Shown here: positions 34,654 through 46,000 of the stretch, in pieces
How positions within the stretch are numbered: position 1 is the first letter of the stretch
How the letters are laid out: each line of letters opens with the position of its first letter
NCBI GenBank assembly: GCA_025531455.1
Contig: JAMYHL010000043.1
Span: 124,001-188,000 of the forward strand
Reading direction: 5' to 3'
Length of the DNA stretch: 64,000 nucleotides
Origin: Apiotrichum sp. Y4204
Lineage: Eukaryota > Basidiomycota > Tremellomycetes > Trichosporonales > Trichosporonaceae
The notes under the pieces: generated by a model
Databases searched by the model: none
What the model was told of the DNA's origin: nothing
What the model saw: the letters and a program-made list of their open reading frames with translations, nothing else
Position numbers and translations under genes: made by a program

Positions 34654-36750
34654 CTAGCAGCCATCGTACAGGCGGTTCCTTGGCTTCTTGAGGTCCACGC
34701 CCTTGTTCTCGGCCATATACTTCGTGAGCTGGTCCCACGACGTGATGTTGGCAATGTCGAATGCGGGACGGATTCTGATGGTCAGCTGTGAACACGATGG
34801 GCTGTTCAGTGTCGGTTGGCTCACTTTTCAATGTAAGAGGCGGTGGGGTAGTCCGGGGGGTTGCAACCAATGTTGATGTGGTCCGGGTCCTGGTACACAC
34901 GGACGTAGTCGACCCACATCTCAACGGGCATGAGCCTCTCAAGACCGTCGTAGCTGAGGGGAGTCAGTGGAAGATCAAAAACGGTGAGACGGTTGACACT
35001 CACTCGACAGCACCGAAGCTTTCCGACATGCCAAGGTTCATGATAATGTACATGGGCTCGACGCTGATGAGACGCTGGCCAACCCGGGCCACCTCGTTGG
35101 GTGCAAATGCGCCTTGGCGGAGCGTCCAGGTCTTCCTGCCGGTCGACACCCAGGTAATGTATCCGTCGTCGCCGCGCTGGTACTCGAAGCCGTACTTCTC
35201 ATAGCATCCAGTTGCGTTCGTGTAGCAGTCCGAGTTGGTAATGGCGAGAACTGAGGAAACTTGCTGCAAGTGGCCACCGCGGTAGTTGTTGAACTGAGCA
35301 GTGTCGTCAAACTTCTGCACAGTGTTGGTGTCGTTGATGTAGCGGTATCCGGGATTGAAAGGTGCCCACTGTCCGGACAGAGACACCTCGCCGTGGGGAG
35401 TGGAGCCATAGTTGTTGACAAGAGCCTCAAACACGTCAATCTCGGGGGCACCGCGGCCCACAAAACCGTTTCCGCGTTTGGGACCGGGGTGGAGAGAGTC
35501 ACCAGGACAGGTGCAGGCGGAGAGACGAAGACCGGGAAGCCAGCTAAGCGCGTTGTCCTTGCCCTGGTCACCCATACCTGCCTCCATCACGGGCTCGCCA
35601 TTCTTGTCGGTCTGGTTCGGGAACGTGCCATAGTCACATTCGTCGTAAGTGTATGGCCACATGCCCTCCGTGGTGCCACCATATCCAGCACGGCCAAGGT
35701 TGCCCATCGTCCAGACAGCGGGCCAGAGACCGGGAATAAGAGCGTTACCAGGCAGAGAGACACCGACTTCCAGGTATCCGCCAGTGTAGCAGAACTGGTT
35801 CCAGGACTGGATCATGCCGCCAGTGTACTTCAAGTCGTGGCTCTCTTTGTCATCCAGCTTGAGAACCAAGTGGCCGTCGGCGGTGTACGCGTAGCTCGGG
35901 TCGTACCACTCCTTGTTGCCAGTGGGCCAGTAGTGGAGGTCGACGGCGGTCCAGAAGGGGTCGTCACCGGGGAAAAAAGTGCGGCCTGGGCGGTTGAACT
36001 CGTCGGAGAAGACGAGCTGCATCTCCTTGCCGTTCTCCATTGAGGTAAACGTTCGGGCCTCCTGGGGGGTATCGGGGTCGATGAGGTGGAAGATGGCAAA
36101 GTCCTGCGGGGTAACGCGACCAAGCTCGTCTGGAAGAGGTTGTTCCCGCATCTCGCTGTTAGATGGCGGAACCCAGGACACTTTGTTACGGAAGTGCTCA
36201 ATGACGGGGTAGCCGACGAAGAGCGCAAGTAGAATGAGGACCATGATGAGGAGGCATCCGAGGTTGACGAATCCACGGGCAGTGCAGATTGAGCCATTGT
36301 CGTCCTTGTCCGGGTTGTGCATGTCATCGTCGTCCTCGACTTCGGGAAGCCACGAATCTCGCCACGCCTGTGAGTGTGAGCGGCCACGTCGTGCGCCTGG
36401 TTGATCGCGCGAGAACCACTTACAGAGCCCTTGCCGGCGGTGCTGTACGTCGAGGACGCCACCGATCCTCGCCAGGCAGACCTATCCGGGGGCATGAGGG
36501 ACGACATTGAGGACGACCGCGGGGGCATGAGCGACGACATGGACGACCGTGTGCTTGCGGCCACGCTGTTTCTGGGGTCCATCGCGGGGTCGCCGTGTGG
36601 CCGCAGGTACATGTTGCTCTGGCTGTTGGTGCTGGAGAGGGAAGGCGAGGAGCGGGGCGGGCTCGGGGGCAGCGTCGGCGTGTGGCTCGGCAGCGGGGTC
36701 ACCGCGCGCGGCGGCGACGAGTCTCCGAGCGGCGAGTAGTTTGAGTCCAT
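34654..36750 (-). CDS. KRE6: Kre6/Skn1-type GH16 beta-1,6-glucan synthesis protein
   Basis: Exons 36750-36424, 36367-35004, 34953-34825 and 34774-34654 (646 aa). It is a type II membrane protein needed for beta-1,6-glucan assembly in fungi, acting in the ER, Golgi or plasma membrane. Residues 1-130 are a Ser/Pro-rich cytosolic tail, followed by a transmembrane helix at about 141-162 ([18 protein letters not shown]). The lumenal SKN1 domain shows [60 protein letters not shown] and the GH16 catalytic motif EIDVFE (residues 418-423). The C-terminus, [13 protein letters not shown]...NRLYDGC, is typical. Introns of 56, 50 and 50 nt are canonical. The start ATG gives the expected cytosolic tail. 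S. cerevisiae has the pair KRE6/SKN1; which one this matches cannot be decided. Confidence 0.95.
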
Positions 36751-39375
36751 GGTGATGTGGAGATGAATCAATGGGGCACGCGGCGATTTGCAGATGGCAA
36801 GCCTTTAAGAGAGAATCGTACAATCGTGTGTTGGCGGTGCTGTGGCCTCTTCCTCTTGTGCGCAGAGCGTCGGCAGCAGTTTTGTTTCAACAGGACGCGC
36901 GGACGCGGAGCGGAGCAAAAGGCAAGACAAGACTGCACACCGTTTCATGCCTCGTACGCCGCTGCGTTGCGCTGGGCGCTGCTGGGCGTTTGCTGGGCGT
37001 TGCTGTTTGGACAGGCAAAAGGAGTGACTGAAAGAGTGACTGACGACTCCGCCCCCCCACGATCTCGCGCCGCCTCGTCCTTTGGTCGTTCAGCGCCACT
37101 CTGCTCCCCTAGCCGCGTATAGATGCACAGAAATGCAGGCACAGGCTGGGCAGGGACACCGCCTCCGACGGGGACGAGCGAGGAGCAGAGAGCAGAGAGA
37201 GAGAGCAGAGAAAGAGACAGGAGGTTTTTGCTAGTTCGTACGCCAGCGTGCACTGGTTCCTTTGTATACCTGAGACACAGACACAGGGGAATGAGCCTGG
37301 AGGGTGGGCATGATGCGCCAGCCCCCACGATCTACAACAACAACAACCAAACAGCAGTCAGTCAAAAGGCGGTGGAACGGAGAGTTTTCTACTTCTTTTA
37401 GCTCGAGGGCAGCAGAGCAGCACAGCACAGCACCGAACCAGGTCCGTCCTGCTTCCAGGGGGCTTAAAAGGTGGCTTAGGGACTGCAAAGGGTGGCGCGC
37501 GGGAGGCGGTCGTGAGGCAGTGTTCCTCTCGCCCCTCTACCCCTCGCCTCCTCCCCTCCCTCCCAAACGTCCGTCTTGTTCCTCTTCAGCAGTTTCGGAC
37601 TGGGTCTCCACCTTGCCACCTGGAATACCGGAGAGTCTTCCGACAAACTCAACCCTCTTAATTCTCGTTCGGGTGCTGGACCCGAGCTGCCAGATTGAAA
37701 AAGGCTAATTTCCATTCAGACACAATACCCAGCGCTCAGAAGCCCAGAGGGCCACTCAATTTTGGCTCCTCGCCTTTGCCGGTACCTGGAACAAGAGCAG
37801 CCCGCGCGTCTGCCGGCATTTAATCTGCTCTTGCCGCGAGTCTCTTGCCCTTTAGCTATCGCCCCGCGAGCTTCTTTTCACCCTGCGAGCACACCCTGTG
37901 CATACGCGGCCTCTGCCCGTGTCCCTTCGGTCGTGACTGTCGTATTGCGTATACCCCCGTCTGTTATCCCGCGACCCCAGCATTGTTATCGTTGTTAACC
38001 CTCTCTGGCGGTGTGGGATGATCCGATGATCCGATGATCAGGGACGGGGGGCAGCACTGGAATACGTGTTTCACTCAACTGGCTTTCAGGAGAGCAGGCG
38101 GTGAGGGCGGTGAAGATAGAGAACATTGGAGCACACGCACAGAATATGATGGGGGACAGCACAGGATGATCGATATCGACCTCTTGAGGTGTACTGTAAC
38201 CTCTGATGAGTGATGCACAGCGCACAGCCAACCCAGCCCGGTTGTCCAAGATTAAGCAAATGTTCCCAAACACCAATTCAAAACACTCCGAGAACTTGAT
38301 GAGAGCTTTGCTGTGGCGGTGCTTTTTTCCTGTTCCCATTCCCACAGCGCGTGTCGTAATGGTGTCCCAAACATTATAACTACAAGTATTCCACCGAGCC
38401 CACTACGAGTTTGCTTTCCTGCCCCACTCTTTCACGCCAGGTTTAGTGCTGTGCGCTCCAGTACTCCAGTATCAGCTCGTAGTGTTTGCATTCCGCGGTG
38501 TGATCTAATATCTGCGACGATCGATGAAACACTGCTCGGATGCTGATCATCCTCTTGTCGTTGAGAATTATTTGTGCGTGGACTCGACGCTGTGTCGCGT
38601 ATAGCGTACTGCATACTGTACGTAGTCGTATCTATGGATCTGGTCGTAGTGTCGTATTTGTGGTGTGCACGTGCTCGCAGCGACGTCGACCAAAGCCTCT
38701 CATCCACAAGAGTCCGTCCGAGAGGCACTTATCGAGACACACCATTGGCACAAGAGGGCAGTCGTTCCCGAAGACTACGGGGAGCGGGAACCACGGCTTT
38801 CTCACGTCCTCACTTTGTCGCGTTGACTGAACGACAGACAAGCAAACAATGCTCCGAGCTCTGAGAATGGCCAGCCACCACGCATCGCGACCTCGCCTCG
38901 GTGAAGCCCAATGTCTGCGTTCCCACGGTGGACTGGACATCCATCTCTTCACCAGACCCAGCTTCAAAGTTCTCAGTCCGCCATCAACATCTGTGCGAGC
39001 TCTCCTCCTACATGGACCCCTCACATCCATCTGACACGCTCTTATCAACCCCACAGCTCAACATCGAGCAGCCGACAATGGACCCATGGCCTGTGGCTTG
39101 AACCGTTGTGGGGATTGTGGAATTGTGGACAGTACAACGCTGCATGTGGCATCCGCATGGCCGATGGCCGGCTCGTCGCCGTCTTCGCGTCATCCGGCGT
39201 TCGGCGACTTGCCATCGTCTAGACCGGTTGCATTCCGGCGACGACCGGCATCATCGACAATCCAGCCCGGGCCGAGTAGTTGGTGGGGGTGGGCAGTCGG
39301 TCGTCACCGACGAGCACATCCTCGACAATGACCGGATTCTTCGCAGTGTAATATCGCGATGCACTCCATAAGACC
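36751..39375. promoter_or_regulatory. 2.6-kb divergent promoter region, KRE6-like / carboxylase
   Basis: Both flanking genes read away from it. The KRE6 side is rich in CT tracts (for example 37522-37564), typical of long fungal leaders. A perfect three-copy 8-base repeat lies at 38017-38040. No coding region is supported. Confidence 0.5.
38017..38040 (+). repeat. three tandem copies of an 8-base unit
   Basis: GATGATCC repeated three times (the last copy ends CA), in the divergent KRE6/carboxylase promoter region. GATC-containing half-palindromes are created at each junction. Confidence 0.75.
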
Positions 39376-42300
39376 ATGAACCCAGCAGCAGGGCGACCGC
39401 ACTCCCCACCACTCACAATGTCACCACCACAAGGTAGCGAAGGTACGCCTCCGCCGCGCCTCTCTCTGACCGCAGGTCTGCGAATCCTCGTCGCCAACCG
39501 CGCCGAGATCGCCCAGCGCATCTACGCGTCGGCGACGGCACTCGGCCACGTCCCGCTAGGTATCTACACGGCAGCGGAGGGCGCGCACGCTCCTCACCTG
39601 CGGCATCTGCCGTCTGCATCGCGCATCCGCATCCCAGGTCAAGGCGCAGCGGCGTATCTCGACATTCCCGGTATTATTGCCGCCGCGCGCGCAGCACGCG
39701 CCGACGCCATTATCCCCGGCTATGGCTTTTTGTCTGAATCGCCCGCCTTCGCCGCCGCCGTCCGCGAGGCCGGCATGCTCTGGATCGGGCCGCGGCCAGA
39801 GACGCTCGCGCTCTTCGGAGACAAGTACGAGTCGAAGCAGTTTGCCGCTGCGTGTGGCGTGCCGGTGCTGAGCTCGACGTCGCGGGATGCCTCGCTCGAC
39901 GAGATCCGCGCGTTTGCAGGCACGCTTCCCCCCGGCGGCAAGGTGCTCCTCAAGGCGCTCGAGGGCGGCGGCGGGCGCGGGATCCGTATCGTGCACGACC
40001 TCGCGGACCTCCAGGCGCAGTACGACAGCTGCCGCCGCGAAGCGCTCGCGGCGTTCAACAGCGATAAAGTCTTTGCGGAGCCGTTCCTCCAAGGCGCGCG
40101 GCATATCGAGGTGCAGATCCTGGGCGACGGTAAGGGCGGCGCGCGCGACGTCGGCGAGCGCGAGTGCAGGTGCGTGGCGGACTAAAAAGCTTGACTGACC
40201 CGGATCCAGTCTCCAGCGGCGTAATCAGAAACTCATCGAGCTGTGTCCGTCCCCAACACTGTCCACGCTTCCGGCGCTGCGTGCGTCGATTATCACGTCG
40301 GCGCGCAAGATGGCGGCAGAGGGCAAGCTGCTGAGCCTGTCAACGTTTGAGTTCCTCGTACTCGCACCCCCGCCCGGGAGCGACAAGGGGCACTACTACT
40401 TCCTCGAGTGCAACCCCCGCCTGCAGGTCGAGCACACGGTCACCGAGGAAGCATACGGCGTGGACCTTGTCGCCGCGCAGATCCGCCTTGCGCTCGGAAC
40501 GCCGCTCGACGCCGTCCTCCCCCCCATTCCGCCTACCGCTCCCCGCGCCGCTCTCCAGCTGCGCATCAACGCCGAAAAGTTCCTACAGGACGGGAGCGCG
40601 GTCGGGACCACCGGAACACTGACGACCTTCCTCCCGCCCTCCGGCCCGGGAATCCGCGTCGATACCGCAGCGCACCCACCCCTCGGACAGCAGGTATACA
40701 AGCAGGGCCTGGACTTTGATTCTCTACTCGCAAAGATCATTGTCGTGGGGCCAGACTACGCCGCGACGGTCGGGCGTGCGCGCCGTGCGCTTGAGCAACT
40801 CCGCATCGCGGGCGTGCAGACCAACCGCGACCTCCTTCTCGCACTCACCGAGGATGCGAATGTCATCAGCAATACGGGGATTTCGACACGGTACGTTGAG
40901 CAGAGCGCCGCGCCTCTCTTCACTCGCGTCCAGGAGCTTGAGAAGCTGTGGGCCGAGGAGGACGCCGCGCTCGGAGCTGCATCCCCGAACGGTGCAGTCG
41001 AGGACAAGGCGGCGGCACTACCCCCCGCAGGTCCGGGACAGGCGTACATCAAGGTCCACCTCCCCGGCCGCCTCATCGCGCTCAACCTCGCCGAGGGGGC
41101 AACAGTAAAGGAGGGTGACCCCGTCGCAACGCTCGAGAGCATGAAGATGGAGCACACCGTCTCCTCCGATGTCTCGGGTACAGTCGTCAAGACGTTCGCG
41201 GCCCAGGGCGCGAACCTGCAGGATGGTGAGGCGCTTGCCCTCGTCTCCGTTGATGGCTCCGCACTGGAGTCTGGTGCAGCTGCAGCAGCAAATGACTCTG
41301 TCGACCTGGAGTGGAAGCCGGACTCGTTGCTGGAGCTCGAGGCCGTGCGCGCACAGGGACGTGACGACCACCCGGTACGCAAGCTCGCGACGGAGCGGCG
41401 CCGCGCTAAAAACTTCCGCACAGCGCGTGAAAACCTCGACCATCTCGTCGACAGCGGCACGTTTGTTGAGTACGGCGACCTCGCGTTTGCCGCACAGCGC
41501 ACGCGCCTCAAGGGGGACAAGCTCCTCGCGACCCGCAACGACGGCGTCATCGTCGGATGGGGCACGATCAACCACGGTCGCTGTGCGGTGGTTATCTGCG
41601 ACTATGGTGTGCTCGCGGCCACGCAAGGGTATTTCCACCACCGCAAGCTGGACCGCATCTTCAACTCGGTCCTTGATAATCCCGCCCCGGTGGTGTTGTA
41701 CGCGGAGGGCGGAGGCGGCCGACCGGGCGACGTCGACCTCGTACATACCAAGGTGGCCGGGCTGAACGGCCCGTCGTTCTTCCTCCTTGCGCAAATCAAC
41801 TCGCGCGGCATTCCAATCATCGGCGTCGCGAACGGCTACCTCTTTGCCGGCAATGCGGCGCTCCTTGGCACCTGTGACTTCATTATTGCCACAGAAAACA
41901 AGGGCACAAGTATCGGCATGGGCGGGCCGGCCATGATTGAGGGCGGAGGCCTCGGCGTGTACGACCCAGACGATGTCGGCCCGGTGCGCGAGTCACACCT
42001 GCACAACGGTAATGTCGATATTGTGGTCTACGACGAGACCGAGGCGACAGACGCGGCCAAGGTGCTCGTCAGCTTTTTCCAGGGCCCACAACCGCCGCTG
42101 CGCGGCAGCATCAACCCCTTGCAGCCGTTCTCCACGCACAATGACTCGCAGTGGTACACGCGGGACCCGCGGCTGCTGCGCCACGCGATTCCGGTAAACC
42201 GCAAGCGCGCGTACGACATGCGCCAGCTTATCCCGCTGCTGACAGACGACGCGACGCCGTTCTTCGAGATTGGCCAGCATTGGGGCGAGTCGCTCATCAC

Positions 42301-42949
42301 GGGCTTCATCCGCGTGCAGGGGCACACGATCGGCGTGGTGGCGAGCAACGTGCTCAGCCCGCTCGGCGGTGCCATTGACGCCGTGTCCGCGCGCAAGGCG
42401 TCGCGCTTCCTCAATATCCTCAGCAAGACGCGCTGCGCGCACCTCCTCGCGCTGTGCGACACTCCCGGCTTCATGGTCGGTCCTATCGCGGAGAAAGAGG
42501 GCGGCATGCGCGCGTTCGCGCAGTACTTTGCCGACGGGGCGGGCTTTATCGACTCTGGCGGACGGATCTTTGGGGTTACCGTGCGCAAGGCGTACGGGCT
42601 CGGCGCGCAGGCATTACTTGGCGGCTCGACTTTTATTCCGCACACGTCAGTCGCGTGGCCGACGGGCGAGTTTGCAGGAATGGGCATCGAGGGCGCCGTC
42701 AAGCTCGGGATGAAAAAGGAGCTCGAGGGGATCACGGATCTCGACGAGCGCGCAAAGGCCGAACAGGCGTTCATCGACGACATGTACTTCCGCGGCCGGG
42801 CGATTAACATGGCGCAGGCGGTGGAGATTGACACGGTGATTGACCCGGCCGAGACGCGCGACTGGCTCATCCGCGGCCTGGCGAGCGTCGAGCCCAGGCG
42901 GGCGTTTACGGAACAGGGCCGCGGGCGCCGGCATGTGGGAAGGCTGTAG
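39376..42949 (+). CDS. single-chain biotin-dependent acyl-CoA carboxylase (BC-BCCP-CT)
   Basis: Exons 39376-40169 and 40210-42949 (1177 aa). Biotin carboxylase, biotin carrier and carboxyltransferase lie in one chain. BC (about 30-480): RILVANRAEIAQRI, ATP-grasp loop EGGGGRGIRI near 195, GARHIEVQILGDG, RECSLQRRNQKLIE, FLECNPRLQVEHTVTEE and the BC C-terminal domain. BCCP: the biotinyl lysine is about residue 577 in ESMKMEH. CT (about 655-1160): RRAKNFRTARENLDHLVDSG (N-CT), GYLFAGNAALLGTCDFIIATENKGTSIGMGGPAMIEGGG, VASNVLSPLGGAIDA, CDTPGFMVGP and TGEFAGMGIEGAVKLG (C-CT). The order and length resemble mycobacterial single-chain long-chain acyl-CoA carboxylases more than eukaryotic Acc1 (over 2000 aa) or two-subunit PCC/MCC. 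The substrate is unknown. A 33-nt in-frame intron may lie at 39443-39475; an alternative start is the ATG at 39418. No clear targeting peptide is visible. Confidence 0.93.
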
Positions 42950-43034
42950 TAGATGATGGTTCAAGGCTGAGGATCTAACATGCATGCGAGGTATTAATGG
43001 TCCAGGTTTATTAACGAATCTAATAGGAAGGAAT
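42950..43034. other. 85-base convergent spacer
   Basis: The carboxylase (+) and the PDR transporter (-) end only 85 bases apart, so their 3' UTRs must overlap or be very short. Confidence 0.7.
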
Positions 43035-46000
43035 CTACGACTTTGCAGTCTTGGTCTTCTTGCTGCGCAGCTTGAGAAGGAGGAACACGAGGCCGTACGA
43101 GGTAAAGCAGAAGAGTCTGGGGGTCAGCACTGCCTCGACGCATACATTGCCCACTCCGCACACTCCGCGGACTCACAGTGTGATGAGGATGCCCTTCCAC
43201 CCATCAATGTGTCTTGTGATATTCATCTGACCAAGAAACTCGGACCCGCGCGCATACCCGCAGTACTCGCACCCCTTTGTCGCGGCGGGGTTGTTGACGT
43301 ACCCCGTCGCATACGTCGTAAATGGCCCGAGGTACTCGCCGCACGTGAGCCCCGGCGGCGGGTCAAAGAGGCCAAACTCGTCTGGCTTGCACTCGACCTT
43401 TGCGTCCCAGAGCGGAAAGGTCAGCAAGCCCTGCATCAGGTAGTTGAACGCGTCGAGGTAGTACACTGCGGGTGTTAGGACGAGACTTGGTGGAAGAAAA
43501 GATTCGTTACTCACTCCAGTAGCGCCAGAAGGCGGTGAGCTGCGGGTACGGGATGAGGATGCCGGTGAACGCGATGAGGATGCCGAAGAAAAGCGGGAGG
43601 ACGGACGCCGCAAACGTCGGATTGGGCGCGTACGCCGCTGAACAAATTAGCAGAGTCTCAGTAGATCCGTCTGGACTCACCGATAAACTGGCCCATGCCA
43701 GTGTACAGGAATTCGTAGAATGTCATCTGGAGGTACACTGGGCCGACGACGCCGGCGGACATGTCGAGCCCCGAGGCGGGGTACCAGCACACCCAGTAGA
43801 TGAACGCGCACAGCAGCAAGTACGGCACCTCGGCGGCAATCTCGCTAAAGCAAAAGACGTGCCACGCGTAAAACTTTGCCTTTTTCTCGCGGGCCTCGAA
43901 GACGTCTCTGTTTTTGATAAATTTCGGCTGCGTCTGAAAAGGATCAGTCTGGCTCTCATCTATTACTCTCACCTGAACCATCACTCCGGGCGCGATGAAC
44001 ACAAACATAAACACTGAAAACATGCGGTTCTGGAGATCCGCGAGCGAGTCGCCAATCTGGAACCACGAAAAGCCCGAAATGAGGCCCGTCGCGACGTGCA
44101 GAATCATCTTGTTGCGCGTGTACTCGACGTTGCGGTACACCTGCACGGTCGCGCGCCAGGTCACCACGCGGAGCTGCGTCCACAGCGTCGCCGCGTACTC
44201 GTACGCGTCCTCTTCTTCCACTGCGGCATCAGGGGCAGCGGCAGCATTCACCGCGTCGATATCCAGAAGCATTTGCGAGCGCTCCGCCGAGTCGAGCCAC
44301 ACCTTTGCCCAGTTGCGGCCTTGCGACGCGTCACCCGAAACCACGTCGATCATGTATTCTGCGGGATTCTGGTCCGCGGGCCAGTCGACGCCCTTGGAGA
44401 CAAAGTACCGCTCGAGATCTGTGATTGCGCCAAAGTAGACGGTCTTTCCGCCGCGAGTCAAGAGGAGGAGGTTGTCAAAGCCTGCAAAGAGCGCGGCCGA
44501 GGGCTGGTGGATCGTGCACAGGATCGCCTGGCCCACCGAGGCGAGCTTGCGCAAAAACCCAACAATAACGAACGACGACTGCCCGTCGAGACCCGACGTC
44601 GGCTCGTCGAGGAACAGTAGCGAAGGGCGGGACACGAGCTCGACACCGATTGTCAGCCGCTTGCGCTGCTCCACACCCAGACCGGCGCCAGGCACGCCGA
44701 TGATCGCGTCGACAATGTCGCCCAGCTCGAGCAGATCCACAATCGTGTCCACATACGCGAGCTTCTCCTTGTCGGACAGGTTACGCGGCTGCCTCAACAG
44801 GGCGGAGAACTCGAGCGCCTCGCGCACAGTCGCCTGCGGGAGGTGCACGTCCAACTGCTCGCAGTATCCCGTCGTGCGCTGGAACGACACGGGAAGACTG
44901 TGCCCGTTCAGCTTGACCTCGCCGGTGATCACGCCCTCGGACTTGCGCGCGGCCAACACATCCATGAGCGTCGTCTTGCCCGCCCCCGACGACCCCATCA
45001 GTGCGGTAATCGTGCCGGCGCGGCAGTACCCCGACACATGGTCGAGCAGCTGCAGATCCTTGCCTGCGCCCGTCTTGACAGTGTAACACACGTCGTTCCA
45101 CGTAAATGTCCTGCCGTCAGCCCTAAACCCCCATGTATGTGCTCACGTCTTGCGGTTCCGTGTGCTCTGGCGGCTCATCTCGATGGCAAGGTTCTGCGCC
45201 GCAGCGACTTTACCCTGCGCGTCGACGGCATGGTACCCCTCGCGGCCCTTCTCGCCTGTCGCCTCCTCGTCTTGAGGCTGTTCCTCCCCGGGGCCCCCAC
45301 CGCGCTTGTACAGGGTGACATCCTGCGTCGACCCCGAGCTCGGGAGGAGCTCGAGGAACACCATGCCGATCGCCGCGATGAGAATCCACAGCGCGATGAT
45401 GATACCAAAGTTGCGCCACACGTGCGAGCGCGACATGCGCAGCGCGTACTCTAGAAACGCGGTGCCGCTCACCAACGTGCTCCCCGGTGTGCCGCCGATA
45501 ACGGCGCAGCCGGCGGGTTTGCCGACATATGGCGGGCCGTACGGCGCCAGGTGGGGCGGGACACACTGCAAAATCAGGTTTGTGAGCTCGTTGGAGATGA
45601 CGGCTTCAAAGGTGTAGTAGAGCGGGTTTATCCACCGGATCCAGCCAAACCACGGCTTCATGGAGGGGGTGTAGATGACAAAACCGCCGTACTTGTCGTC
45701 AGCGGGGAACATCTGATTTTGGATTCTACTGCTGTAGCAGCAGATAAACTCACAACAACAAAGAAGATGAACACTGTTCCTGCGACTTTTGATGCGTCGT
45801 TAAACTCGTTGAACATGTACCCGACGGAACGGAACAGCGTCGCAAAGATCATGGTGACCATCCAGGTAAACAGGAAGCAGATGAAGAAGAAGCCAGCGTT
45901 GCGCCGCATCCCCGACATCCAGTACACGATTGCGACATAGATAAAGTTCTGCACGGCGTAAATTGGCGCGTCGACAATCATCTTGGCAATCAACACCGTT

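Noticed and set aside
37531..37564. Possible minus-strand G-quadruplex in the KRE6 upstream CT tract
   Set aside because: One loop is nine bases, outside the usual limit; better explained as a pyrimidine-rich leader.
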